DNA of 64,000 nt. Origin: Bidens hawaiensis. Its lineage: Eukaryota > Streptophyta > Magnoliopsida > Asterales > Asteraceae. Location: NCBI GenBank assembly GCA_021521415.1, contig JAIQDT010000106.1:379501-443500 (forward strand), read 5' to 3'. Each line of letters opens with the position of its first letter. Position 1 is the stretch's first letter. The position numbers and the translations under genes were made by a program. This document shows positions 1-12,232 of the stretch, one piece after another. The notes beneath the pieces were generated by a model. It saw only the letters and a list, made by a program, of their open reading frames with translations, did not search any database and was not told the DNA's origin.

Positions 1-3000
1 TACTGTCAAGTTGTAACGCTGTATATAAGGTAAGTATGATATGTATGCTTATGTGTATGAACGTGATAAAGTTAATAAAAGAAGGAAATGATGATTGTAT
101 GGTTGTATGGTTACGAAAAGGGTACCGAGCCCTAATAATACTCGAGGTATGATGTATGGTTGTATGGTAACGAAGAGGGAATCGAACCCTACTAATATTC
201 GAGAACTAGGGACCAGACTCTTATAATATCTGTGATGTTAGGGACCAGACCCTTGTAATATCTGTGATGTTAGGGACCAGACCCTTATAATATCTGTGAT
301 GTTAGGGACCAGACCCTTATAATATCTGTGATGTTAGGGACCAGACCCTTATAAAATTTGTGATGTTAGGGACCAGACCCTTATAATATCTGTGATGTTA
401 GGGACCAGACCCTTATAATATATGTGATGTTAGGGACCAGACCCTTATAATATCTGTGAGGTTATAGGGCGAAAGGCTCTTTAAAACGTATGATTATGTA
501 TGTAAAGAAAGTATGAAAGTATGAAAGAAAGAATATAAGTTTATGTGTATTGTATAATGTGTGATTATCTAGAACTCACTCAGCGTAGCTGACTTTTAGT
601 ATGCACGCAGGTGAGTAGGATGAGGCAGCTCGCTTGAGGAGACACGTGGCATTGAATAAGAGGCTGGCATCGGAAGACTCAAGACGTTTAAGTTTAATGT
701 TTCGTTTATTTTGAAAGACAAAATGATGTTTTAAGATAAGACGTGTTTTGATATGAAATGATTTAAGAAAGTTTTTATATTCCGCGAAAGTTTTAATTAA
801 CTCTGATTTGTAAGAACTGTGTTTATGAGTAAATCCGACGCTAAAGTAAGGCTACCGGGTTCGGGGGCCTTACAACGAGTTTGTTATTGAATAGTTTGTA
901 TTTGATCATAAAAAAACAAGACACAAAATGAAAATCTCATGTGCATAGTATTGTCATCGAAACATCTAGTTAAATGAAAGGAAAATCACAATAATCGTGA
1001 GACTCGAATTAATGTCTAAATAGGTAAATCGCGTTTTATATGTTCATTGGAAATATAAGAATAACATCCAAATAAAATCTCAAGTAAAGTCGTTTTATTA
1101 TTTCCAAGAGAATGAATATAATGATATCAATATATTGCGGTATCGCGTAGCTAGAGAAAACGTTTTGATCATTATCAAATGTAAATCTTGTAAGTCCAAT
1201 TTGTTAACAGTGTTTGTATACATAGCGTTTTTGTGATGAAAATATATTATATAAAGTGATGATGCTTGCGATAATAAGAAGTAATAGTTTGCGTAAATCG
1301 TTATTGAGCAAAAATTTGTGTAACAATATAAATTATTTATAAATGCGTCCCAAGATTTGCAAAGCCATGGTCATTGAGTTTATGCAATATGAGAAAAGTT
1401 GTGATTTATTACTAAATAAATTTCCGCATTCAACCATTCAAAATAAACCTCGTATTTATAAAGTTATTAAAAGATTTCTCACCGTAGGTGACAATATTTT
1501 AAGCCTTGAAATTATACATATAATCGTTTAATAAATCTCTTTGAAACCAATCCTCCTAATCAATATTTTTTTTGTCATTTTCGTCTTACGTTTTACAACG
1601 GTGATTTTTTATGACATGTGAGTATAATAATACGTAATCATCTCTTTTTTTTGTAAAAGTTTATAATTTAAAAGCGATTTTTTTTGAACACGTGAGGTTG
1701 TTATAAATACACTAGTTGTATGTACGTATACATATGTAATAAATTTTTTTAAGGGTAAAGCGAAGCTTGCGTGTGTATGGTGAAGTTTTAGGCTTCAGAT
1801 GGTGAATGGTTTGGAAATTTGGTGAATGGTGAGTATGTTTTGGTTGGCTTGCGTAGTTGGGTTTTCTTGAGTTGGTTTTATGAGTTTTATTGAGTTTAGG
1901 TCGTTTGAGTGGTTTAGGCTTGGATGCTTGTGTGAGTAGTGGTTGGGCTAATAGGTGAGGTTTGGCTTATTTGAACCCGGGTTAAGTTGATGGGTTGGAT
2001 AATTTGATCTTGGCTAGCTTGGTTTTGAGATTTGGTTATTCATGTATTTTGTAAGGAGTGTTTGCCGGTGTATTTAAAGTATTTGAATAGTGAGTTTGAT
2101 AGGTATTCATGGCGTAAAGGTGTCGGTATTTAAGGCTTTTTGTTGGGTAACGTTGTACATCTTGGATTTTGTATGGGGTTTGAGTTGGTGAGGATATAAC
2201 GTTGACGTGTTAGGTTTCGTTCATTTCGAGGAAAGATTTGAGTGCGCGGGAAAACTTTTGAAGTGTAAGGGTGGTTTGATTTAAGGTGGTAGTTTGAGAT
2301 GTGATACGGGTGTTTGGGAATTTGTGGTTGCGTTTAGGGGGATTTTGACTAATAGTAGTTATTAAATTGAAAATATCATAATTTATAAATAATGTTTGAA
2401 ATGTCCATTAAAATTTTGATAATTGAAATTGCAAGTTAATATATATGAATATATACATTATATCATAAAATTTCCGAGATCCGAGCGTGTGAATCACACA
2501 AATTCTCATAAAGGTTAAAATAAATTTATTTATTTATTGCTTATGAGGAAATTTAAAATACCTAAATTGAATGTTAAAATTTGTTATGAGGTTTCAATAT
2601 TAAATGATGAATGTCATCTTGGAAATATAAAGTTGCGAAATGAAAATCTTTTACTAGGTTCGTTACTTAATATTGTGTAATGAAGAATATCATGGTAAGT
2701 TAAAATGACCGGCATTGTAAATCGAGAAATCACAAGTAAACGATTTTTTTTAGTCTTTAAAGTAAAATTTCGATGAAGGTTTCGCGAGATTTAAAAACGA
2801 GTTGTATCATAAGATGCAAGTTTTATTGGTAAAAATTTATAATGAACCAAAAATGCATAATGAAAGTTGTTATGAAAATAAATTCGGGTAGCAAAAATTT
2901 TTTTTTACCACGTGTATTATATAATGTAGTATAATAAAAAAAAATGTCGTGCGATGTTTAAATAAATAAAATTTTGAAGTGGTCATCCAAGATAAACGTA

Positions 3001-4044
3001 ATAGTTATAAAAATGAAAATGAATACAAAACTTTTTGTACGAGGACTTTAAAGAAAAGTTGAAGTTTATACCATAGGAAAATTTACTCTAAAAGTTATGG
3101 TGAAATTTATTGTAAAACCTTCTTAATATGATGAAATTTATATAATAAGATTTTTGCTTGTAAATCGTTTTAAATAAAAATCAATGGCATATTAAAAATT
3201 TATTATGAATAGGTCAAACTCTATATATACATATATTTATTTATTTATTTTCCTTTTAATAACAAAGAGATTTTTATTTATGAACGAAATTGCAATAAAG
3301 ATCCTTGTGAAATCAAAATGAGAAAATTGGTGTAAAATTTTACCATATAAAATCGAGATGTAGAATAATTATTAACAAATAAAAAAAATTACCTTTATAA
3401 ATGAAGACTTGTGATAAAGATTTATAATAAAATAAAGGAGAAAATGGTTTAAAATGTTGAAACATAATAATAATGTTTTAAGATTTAAAGGTGGGAAAAA
3501 TCGCGTACGTACCACCGTGACTTGATATTTCGACACTGAAAATCTTTTTACAAAACTACTATGTTGGAGTCTAAACATGTGTCCGGATCACCGTGACTTT
3601 CGCATGTTTTCGACCCAAATAACAATGATAACACAATAAATCAAGATACAACGTCATGCTAAAAACACTAGAATATGAAATCACCGCAGTTCTATTGTTT
3701 TAAAGTGGCGAACGGAACGCTCGCATTCGACTACTTAAAGTGGTCATCTCAAATGAGATGATCTTTAAGGAGATTTGAAACAACGGGATCCAAGTTAAGC
3801 TCGTGATCCATAAAACACAATAAAAATCTAATGTTTTTGCGTTTTAAGGTAGGGATACCTTGGAGAAATATGAAATGGTGTGTATGTGTATGTTTATGAT
3901 TGATAAAATGAATAAGTATATAAATAACAAGTGCATTTGAACAATCAAGTAGGGTAAACACGTATAGGGACCCTAAAGTAAAAGACTATTCTAGGTCGTT
4001 ACGTCTACCACCTATCTTATAGTCTTGTGGCTTTGATACCAATC
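1..4044 (-). mobile_element. Decayed internal/leader region of an LTR retrotransposon
   Basis: No coding gene is recognisable in this AT-rich stretch; only short random ORFs occur. At 4031-4042, read on the minus strand, the sequence TTGGTATCAAAG contains TGGTATCA, which matches the usual plant primer-binding site for initiator tRNA-Met. It lies 2 bases from the LTR-like end at 4045. That places a minus-strand element with its 5' LTR at 4045-6756 and its leader running down from 4044 towards base 1 and beyond the window. The stretch at 560-900 resembles gypsy-type non-coding DNA seen in Asteraceae, which is recollection and not a search. No gag or pol motif was found, so the element is non-autonomous, rearranged, or continues outside the window. 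Confidence 0.4.
201..461. repeat. 32-bp minisatellite, about 8 copies
   Basis: A 32-bp unit containing gttagggaccagaccc is repeated head to tail. Copies start near 206, 237, 269, 301, 333, 365, 397 and 429, with only a few substitutions. Two diverged relatives sharing 'cgagccctaataatactcgag' style text precede the array at about 120-205. It lies inside the presumed retrotransposon leader. No coding role is visible. Confidence 0.9.
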
Positions 4045-6756
4045 TGTCACACCCCGACCAAAGGCAGAACATGCCGGGGTGCAACGTGATTGGACAAATA
4101 CACAAGACACTATTTGAAGTGACAATATTCATTTAACTCATTTTATTTCAACAAATCGATAAACAACACTTCTCGTCTACACAAACAAACTGAATACAAG
4201 TAATAATTATATTGTTCGTTTTGCTAATATCCTAAAGGTCTTGGTAACGTTTTCCGTCAAGCACTCGAGTCAACAAAAGTCAAACCTGTAACATTTCATA
4301 AAATAAAGTTTGTCAACACAAAGGTTGGTGAGCAATTCATAAGTTTGAACATATAAGTGTATAGTATGAAAATCCACAAAACTTGTATACAAAACAATAA
4401 ATAAGAGCTATAAACTGGAATAAATAGTTATCGCTAACAAGTTAGCGACACCTAGCTATTGGCAATTAGTCTAGGATTTTATGACAGTTGCTAATAAGCT
4501 TACATTAGCACCACCTAACTACAAGGGGATGCCGAGTAGTCTAGGATTTATAGTTATCGTTAATAGCATACGTTAACGACACCTTGCCATTGCCAAATGG
4601 TATAGGATTTATAGTTTCACTATCCAAAAGCTGTAAACACATAGTCAAATAAGCATAGAACACCAAATCGAGCAATTATTCAAATAAGGTATACAATCAC
4701 GTTTGTGGGTTTAAGATGCAAGTAATTAAAGCATTTAGTTTGATAAGTATGAAATGTCACCCCAAAACGAAAGATGGAAAAAAGGGGTATGAAAGTACTC
4801 ACCTCGACTGATGAACCGAGAATTAAATAGACAAGTAAATGAAGCTGAACGTAAACGAAAGATCCAACTTGAATGATAAACACCTTAGCTAGAATAAATA
4901 ATGTAATATATATTAATGAACTTGACACCGTAAAGTAAAATATATAAATAGGACGGTTCGATAGTAAATCGGATTGTCGGTTAATTTGTTAATAATTAGG
5001 GACTCATACTTAAATGATAATTAATATTATTTTATTTGGGCTTTTAAACAACCAAACCAATATTAAATATAAAAAAGACGGGTTTTAAATCAAGGGTTCG
5101 CTTTTTATAAAAAGAAGGAATTGATAATAAAGTTTATAATAATACTAATAATGATAGTTAAAGAATAAAATCTTGGTATTAATTTTAAGGTGTTGTTGAT
5201 AAACATAGTAATAATAATAAGTAATGATATTGATAGTAAATAATGATACTATACTCGATGTCGGTTCGATTTCTAAACGAGTTCACAAAATAAATATAAT
5301 AATATTATTGTTAATAAATAAATGATAAAAATATGATTTCAATAGATAATAATATGATCTTTAATAATATTAATAACAACTTTAATATTTATAATAATAG
5401 TGATAATAATAATCATTTTGTTAAAAGATAATAGTAATAAAAAAAATATTAATAATCTTGTTAATAATAATAATGATAATACTAATAATTATCTATTTGA
5501 TAATAATAATGATAATAATAATGATAAATAAATATACTAGTAAGTTATGCGTAATAATACTAATAATAAATTTTATATATTGATATTAATACTAATGGTA
5601 ACAATTTGTTAAGTCTAAAAATATTATATCGAAACCGGTCTAGGTTGAGACACGAACCCGAGACCTCTCGTTCAACAACTTATGTACAAACCAACCGAAC
5701 CAAAATAATTAAACCCATAAGAACATAATGTATTCAATTCCCGCTCGTTTATCTTTTACCCAAAACAAACCAACTCCATACCCATAAATCTCGCTTCAAA
5801 ACTATAACCGATACAAAAACCAATTATTAACTACTTAAACCCGGAAATCAATATATGAAACTAATAATACCAAAACCGAAATTTATTTACCTATCACATA
5901 TTCCCGAGTCGAAAAACTGCCGAAGATGGAAACCAAACAGAGGGAGACAAGAGAGCTAGAGAGAGACTGAGTGAGAGATAGAGAGGGAGTGACAGCAGCT
6001 ACGGCGGCCGGAATTCCGGTCGCCAGAAAAATGAAAACCGAGGAGAAAGGGGTAAAGGGCTGCCGGAAACGTGAGGGAGGGAAGGAGAGGGTGTTGGCGG
6101 AGTTATGGACCAAATGGAGGTGGAAAGTGGTGGCTGGGCGTGCGTCGGAGTTACGGGACTCGCCGGAAATGGAGGTTCGCTGGAAAACGGCAGGGGGGTG
6201 GGTGGCGGCTGGGTGAAGGTGTTCGTTGGTGGTGTTGGCCGGCAGGGGTGGCGTCGGCTGTGGCGGCGGCGGCTGCGTTTTATAGAGAAGGAGGTGGAGG
6301 TGATGGAAGTGGTGGTGTGGGCTGCGATGGTGGTGGTTTAGTGGTGATGGTGGTGCAAGATGGTGGTGGCCGGAGTTGGGCTCGCCGGAAGGCAGCGGCC
6401 GGAAAGCGGCTAGAAGAAGAAGATGGCTGGGAATGTTTAAGTTAATGTTAGGGTTTGTTTTTAATTAGGTTTATATAATACGTATTTATACAACAGGCCC
6501 CTCAAGTTCTAATGGTTGTTTGAAACGAGTTTGAAGGCTTCTAATGCTTATAACACTTTACGAAAATAAGTTTGGACCATCATAAGTTTTTCTTAACGAC
6601 ACTGCATTACGACAAACATTGGTTTATTTACGGTTGAGGTATATTATAATATTATATAATAAATAAATAAAGAACAAAGGGTGTTGTGTCGGTTTTTACA
6701 ATATGAAAGTTTACAAACGAAATATAAATCGAAACTCAAATTTGACGAATGTCACA
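4045..6756 (-). mobile_element. Candidate long LTR (about 2.7 kb) of a Ty3/gypsy-like element
   Basis: Both ends read tgtcaca on the plus strand (4045-4051 and 6750-6756), giving TGTGACA...TGTGACA on the minus strand, so the element has TG...CA termini. The 4045 end abuts a tRNA-Met primer-binding site. Inside are three diverged ~80-bp repeats (4430-4620, each with a 'tctaggattt' core), an AT-rich stretch rich in aataat (5100-5600), and a GC-rich purine-rich segment (5940-6440) full of gccgg and ggtggt motifs. The short ORFs in that GC-rich part overlap in several frames and look like compositional accidents. The second LTR is not in the window, so the boundaries are a proposal. Confidence 0.4.
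4430..4620. repeat. Three diverged ~80-bp tandem repeats inside the LTR
   Basis: Text of the form 'agttatcg-taa...gttagcgacacct...attgcca...ta-tctaggattta' recurs three times. The copies are imperfect. They lie in the candidate LTR near its 3' end and have no coding content. Confidence 0.6.
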
Positions 6757-6921
6757 ATAACCATACGTGTCAAAAAAAAAATAAAATAAAATGAAAGACT
6801 CACCATCTTAATCATCCCATGAGTTCCTGCTAGACCCAAAAATAAAACAAAAATCCAAGCAATCTATATTTATTTATTATTTTTTTCCTCACAATTATGG
6901 GTTGTTATACATATTGTATCA

Positions 6922-7470
6922 AATAAAGTAGGAAAATTGAAAATAAATAATCCCACATTTTGTGTATTGCCCGATAATAATCCACCTTTAAAAATCTAGC
7001 AATGGTCCCACCTTATAACTATTTTTGTCTCACTGGTCCTCCGTTAAAAAATACTTAACGTCGTTATGTTTTTTCCCTAGTTTCAAACCGATGTTTTAGG
7101 GCTTTTGATCGGAAGAATGATATGAGTCGACCGATGTAAAACTTATTTCGAAACGGTGATTCAAATGGCTTGATTTTTGTTAATTGGAAATTCAAGCACC
7201 CGAATTGAAACATTTTTTTGTCGTTTGGATCACCATTTTGAGATAAGTTTTACATCGGTCGACTCGTATCGTTCTTCCGATCAAAAGCCCTAAAACATCG
7301 GTTTGAAACTAGGGAAAAAACATAATGACGTTAAGTATTTTTTAACGGAGGACCAGTGAGACAAAAATAGTTAAAAGGTGGGACCATTGCTAGTGATTTT
7401 TAAAGGTGGGATTATTATCGGCCAATACACAAAAGGTGGGATTATTTATTTTCAATTTTCCAATAAAGTA
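6922..7470. mobile_element. Mutator-type MITE with long terminal inverted repeats and 9-bp target duplication
   Basis: The element spans 6931-7461 (531 bp). Its ends are inverted copies: the left begins GGAAAATTGAAAATAAATAA and the right ends with its reverse complement. The inverted homology runs almost 250 bp inward on each side, leaving a short loop near 7185-7215, so the single strand would form a giant hairpin. The direct repeat aataaagta flanks it at 6922-6930 and 7462-7470. A 9-bp duplication with long inverted repeats is typical of Mutator-like elements. The host sequence is a unit of the 365-bp array, whose uninterrupted copies read 'caaataaagtagaaatttt', which supports the insertion site exactly. 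It has no transposase. Confidence 0.88.
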
Positions 7471-8463
7471 AATATTTTGGTAAATGCGAAGGTTAAACAA
7501 GCGATTAAAATATTGAGGGTCTGTTGAGAGAATCAACTTTTTAGCGTCACACGAGTTGCTAATCATCCAACTAAGTGAAAACAAAAGCCTACGGTGGCTG
7601 CTAGTCCGCATAGGAAAAACAAAATCAACTCTTAAAATGTAAAAATGGAAGCCCAAAATAAAGAAATGAAAACCCTATGTGCCAAAGAAAAATAAAATGA
7701 GAGACTTACCTATTAACCATCCGCGAGTCCCAATAACAAAAAAGATCGAAAAAAATCTGTATCTATTAATTATTTTTTTTCTGACAATCGTGGGTTCTTA
7801 TACACATTTTATAAACAAAGTAGAAATTTTTGAAAATGCGAAGGTTTAACTATTGATTAAAATATTAAGGGTAGGTTGAGAGGTTTAACTTCTTAGTTGT
7901 CCTATGAGTTGATAATAGACTCGTTAAGGGAAGACAGAAGCCTACCGGTGGCTAGTAGCCTCGCATTGGGAAAACAAAATCGACACTTTTAAAACGAATA
8001 AATAGAAGCCTAAAAGGAAGAAATGAAAAACCTACGTGTCAAAGAAAAATAAAATGAGAGACTCACCATCTTAATCATCCCTTGAGTCCCTGCTAGGCAA
8101 AAAAAAAAATTCCAAATAATATAAATTTATTAGTTTTTTCTCTGAATTATGGGTTCTTATGAACATTGTATTAAATAAACTAGAAATTTTGGTAAATGCG
8201 AAAAACTATTGAATCAAAATATTAAGGGTCGGTTGAGAATTAGTTTCTTAGTCATCTCACGAGTTGCTAATAGCCCCGTTTAGTGAAAACAAAAACCTAA
8301 CGGTGACTGCCAGCCCCACATAGGGAAAACAAAATGGACTCTCTTAAAATGAAGAAATGGAAGCCCAAAATGAAGTAATGAAAACCCTACGTGCCAAAAA
8401 ATAAATAAATAAATAAAATGAGAGATTCACCATCTTAATCATCACACGGGTCTCTACAAGGCC

Positions 8464-8643
8464 CTTCCATTTGAATTTATTTCAATAATTCTTTTAGTTG
8501 CATTAATCGGCGCAATTGTTGTAGCTCGTCAATAATAACTCTTTATAACTGGAAAAACCTTGTTATGAGCTATTACATATCTTTCCTTTTTTCTGTTTGA
8601 CTTTGTATATAAAATAGAAATTATTTATTAGTTCAATCTATTA
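8464..8643 (+). pseudogene. ndhG: Nuclear insert of plastid DNA: 3' end of ndhG plus downstream spacer
   Basis: Bases 8464-8535 translate without a break as LPFEFISIILLVALIGAIVV followed by ARQ and a TAA stop. This matches the C-terminus of chloroplast NdhG (NADH dehydrogenase-like subunit 6) as I remember it. The next ~105 bases have the look of the ndhG-ndhE spacer. The block sits in the middle of a unit of the 365-bp array and accounts for the one unit that is about 175 bp too long. On both sides the array text resumes at the same point (ggccc before, ccaaaataaaa after). Only 23 codons are present, so it cannot function; it is a small NUPT. The frame shows no decay, so the insertion may be fairly young. 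Confidence 0.88.
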
Positions 8644-10190
8644 TCCAAAATAAAAAAAAATTCCAAATAATCTATATTTATTTATTATTTTTTTCTCAGA
8701 ATAATGGGTTCTTATACATATAGTATCAAGGTAAATGCGAAGGTTTAACTATTGATCAAAATATTGAGGGTTGTTTGAGAGAATTAGCTTCTTAGTTGTT
8801 CAACGAGTCGATGATAGCCCCATTGAGTGAAAAAAAAAAGCCTACTGGTGGCTGCTAGCCCCGCATAGGAAAAACAAAATTGTCACTCTTAAAATAAAAA
8901 ATGGAAGCCCAAAATGAAGAAATGAAAACCCTATGTGTCAAAGAAAAATAAAATGATAGACTCGCCATCTTAATCAACTTATGAGTCCCTGCTATGCCCA
9001 AAATAAAAAAAATTCCAAATAATATATGTTTATTTATTTATTTATTTTATCTAAATCATGAGTCTTTATACACACATTGAATCAAATAAAGTAGAAATTT
9101 TGGTAAATGCGAAGGTTAAACTATTGATCAAAACATTGAGGTTTTGTTGAGAGAATCAGTTTCTTTAGTCTTCTCACGAGTCGCAGATCGCCCCATTAAG
9201 TGAAAACAAAAGCCTACCGATTGCTGCCAGCGCCGCATAGAAAAAACAAAATGGACACTCTTAAAATGAGAAAATGGAAGCCCAAAATGAAGAAATGAAA
9301 ACCCTACGTGTTAAAGAAGAATAAAATGAGAGACTTACCATCTTAATCATCCCATGAGTCCTTGTCAGACCCAAAAATTAAAAAGAAAAAAAATCCAAAT
9401 ACTCTATATTTATTTATTGTTTTTCTCTCACAATCATAGGTTGTTATACATATTGTATCAAATAAAGTAAAAATTTTAGTAAATGCGAAGGTTAAACTAT
9501 CGATCAACATATTGAGGTTCGGTTGAGAGAATCAGCTTCTTAGTCGTCTCACGAGTCGCAGATCGCCCCATTAAGTGAAAACAAAAGTCTACCGATTGCT
9601 GCCAACGCCGCGTAGGAAAAACAAAATGGACACTCTTAAAATGAGAAAATGAAAGCCCAAAATGAAGAAATGAAAACCTTACGTGTTAAAGAATAATAAA
9701 ATGCGAGACTCACCACTTAATCATCCCATGAGTCCTTGTCAGACCCAAAAATTAAAAAGAAAAAATCCAAATACTCTATATTTATTTATTGTTTTTCACT
9801 CACAATCATGGGTTGTTATACACATTGTATCAAATAAAGTAAAAATTTTAGTAAATGCGAAGGTTAAACTATCGATCAAAATATTGAGGTTTGGTTGAGA
9901 GAATCAGCTTCTTAGTCGTCTCACGAGTCGCAGATCGCCCCATTAAGTGAAAATAAAAGCCTACCAGTGGCTGCTAACTCTAATATGGAAAACAAAATCG
10001 ACACTCTTAAAATGAAGAATTGCAACTCCAAAATGAAGAAACGAAAACTCTACGTGTCAAAGAAAAATAAATAAGAGACAAACCATCTTAAACATCCGCG
10101 AGTCCCTGCTAGTCCCAATAATAAAAAAAATCCAAAAAATCTATATCTAATTATTATTTTTTATCTCACACTCGTGAGTTCTTATACAAA

Positions 10191-10773
10191 TCTAACTAAT
10201 ATATTAAAGCAATATATGTTTTACACATGTCCTTCAAATATGTCATCCACATGGGATGTCAACTAATCAATTTCCATTTATATATATTTCACCTGATTAA
10301 CTAATTTTTTAATTACCACTCCTTCAATTTAATACATTTTTATGTTAAATCATATGACAATTAATGCATTCATTAATATTTAATATTTATTAATTAACTC
10401 AAGGAAACCAATTGACTTTCTTAGAATTATATTATTAACAATTTCTTTTATCTCAAGTTAGTTATTACCTAAGAAATAATAACTGGTATCCACATTTTGA
10501 TCAATTTGCTTAATTTTTTTTACAGAGGTATTACGAGTTTACGGGTCAAAAGTGTATAATCAAATATTAAAGCAAGATGAGTTTTCCACATGGCATCATT
10601 CTAAGACTTCTAGATAGATAAGATGTAACGTAAATGTCATGTGAGCAGCTTCTTATTTTATCATCTCTTCTTCTAAACATAATATGGGACACTAACCCTT
10701 TTAGTTATGTTATAACCGTGACTAAGTTTTTTATTTTTTTAACCAACTGTGTATCACACGGGCTCTATCCTAG
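10191..10773 (+). mobile_element. Small non-autonomous Helitron
   Basis: The 5' end reads A|TCTAACTAATATATTAAAG, the usual TC start of plant Helitrons. The 3' end reads CACACGGGCTCTATCCTAG|T, with a degenerate GTGT/ACAC hairpin just before the CTAG terminus. The insertion is between A and T, as expected for Helitrons. Joining the flanks restores the text of the surrounding 365-bp unit (gttcttatacaaa + tattacaaagtagaaa). The body is 583 bp and has no Rep/helicase coding capacity, so it depends on an autonomous partner. Confidence 0.8.
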
Positions 10774-10830
10774 TATTACAAAGTAGAAACTTTCGATCAT
10801 TGATTATATTGGTAGCTTTGAGTTAACTAG

Positions 10831-12170
10831 TAATAAATTAATACATATTAAATGACATTTATTACTCATCTTGATTTTAAAATTAAGACACTTAATTATC
10901 ATTTTCATTAAAATCCTAGTTAATTAATTTTTCGCTAATTATAAATTTGTCATTTTTATTTTGGATAATTGATTATATTTAATTAATGACTAAGATCATT
11001 TTCTCGTATTAATATCATTTATCGCATGAACCATCCCTAATATATACATATGTATATAACAAATAACTATAGTTGATATATCATATCATATGAAATGGTA
11101 ATATGCTTAATATAATTCTATATATATGGTTATATAACAAATATCTAGTATACTGTACTACATTCGATATATCATATCATACCAAATGGTAATCTAATCC
11201 TATATACGCTTATACAACAAGCATCTAATTTACTATATTTGATATATAACATCATACGAGATGATAATCTTATTCTATATATGGTATATATGTACATTTA
11301 AAGATGCTATAAATATATATACATTTAATCTGCAATTAGCTGTTTAATCGAAGAAAGTTATGTTTATGTTTTATTTTGTTTTATTGATTTTCAGTTTTTA
11401 CTCGGTTTGAGTTTATGTTTGTGTGATTTTGAATTAAAAAAGCAATTGGTTGATGAAGATTCAACCACTAATTTATTAACTTATATAAGAGTTTGATCAA
11501 ATGATTAAATTGGAGATTGCGGCTCTTCATTTTCAGCTTTTTAGTTGTGATTAGTTCGGAAAATTGGTAATTAGTTGGTGGCCAAGCTGGGTGTGCATGG
11601 TTTGGCTTGGATCGGTTTTGGGCTAAAATCGCAAAAAAATTCAAAAATAATTTTTGGATTTTTTAAACCGTTCGGTTTCAATTTTTCGATTTTTTTTTCA
11701 TCTGACCTTAAAGTTTTGGTAAGAATTTTTTTTAATAAATAACTAATTGATTATTATACATTTTGGCTAAAATATTTTAGTTACAGATTAATTAAGTTCT
11801 TAAGAATTACTTACAATAAAAAAATAAGAAATGAAAATCTAGAAATCTGGTTTGGTTCAGTTTTTACAAAAATATAAACTCAAATCGTCAGTTCTTGTTT
11901 CAGTTTGGTTTTTCAATTTTCTAGATTTCAGATGGGTATTTTGGTTTCATGCACAACTCTAGGCTGTGGACCCAAAATTGATGAGATTTAATATAGACAA
12001 TGACGAAGATACCCCTTGTTTTATGGTAGACTGGTAGTTAAACATGCCAATTTGTATAAATTTAATGATAGTTTTAATTATAGAAAATGTTAACTACCAT
12101 TGTCTACATATGAGGCCAGGACCATGCCTTAGTTAAATATATATTGCAACATAATTTATAAATGAATAAC
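10831..12170. other. AT-rich intergenic region upstream of dioxygenase copy A
   Basis: No gene was found. It holds several tatatat/atcatatcata runs (11030-11330) with locally repeated 'tgatatatcatatcata' text, and a stretch with 'aaccgttcggttt' near 11660-11950 that looks like a decayed dispersed repeat. The last ~120 bases are shared with the region upstream of copy B and form the proximal promoter. Confidence 0.6.
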
Positions 12171-12232
12171 ATGAACACTATATATATGCTAGAGATAGAT
12201 ACTAAAGAGATCACTACATTTTCAGTTCTCAA
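12110..12232 (+). promoter_or_regulatory. Proximal promoter and 5' UTR of dioxygenase copy A (duplicated at copy B)
   Basis: A TATA-like run (tatatatat, 12179-12187) lies about 46 bases before the ATG. The block from 'gaggccaggacca' through 'cattttcagtt' is repeated with modest change at 14369-14505 upstream of copy B. The duplication that made A and B therefore included the promoter. Copy C has different upstream sequence. The transcription start is not determined. Confidence 0.5.

Larger units (their letters stand above)
6775..10830. repeat. Tandem array of ~365-bp units (non-coding)
   Basis: A unit of about 352-376 bp recurs head to tail. The marker 'taaatgcgaagg' (or a variant) occurs near 7481, 7832, 8192, 8731, 9103, 9479 and 9851. 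Other shared landmarks are 'gagagactcaccatcttaat', 'gagttgctaatag/gagtcgcagatcg' and 'gaaaacaaaagcctacc'. One spacing is 539 bp instead of ~365 because plastid DNA is inserted there. Another unit is expanded by a MITE at the left end, and the last is interrupted by a Helitron. The ORFs within are out of frame between copies and end at random, so I treat the array as a satellite-like repeat, not a gene family. Confidence 0.85.

Noticed and set aside
1..480. CRISPR-like array (regular 32-bp repeats)
   Set aside because: The repeats are directly contiguous without spacers and the genome is a plant's.
4045..4051. Reading the LTR in plus orientation starting TGTCACACC
   Set aside because: The neighbouring TGGTATCA primer-binding site fits only a minus-strand element ending here, so the minus orientation was preferred.
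5883..6445. Overlapping Gly/Arg/Trp-rich ORFs on both strands
   Set aside because: They lie in a GC-rich ggtggt/gccgg segment of a candidate LTR. Several frames are open at once, the usual result of composition.
8464..8535. Functional ndhG gene
   Set aside because: Only the last 23 codons are present, inside a nuclear repeat array.
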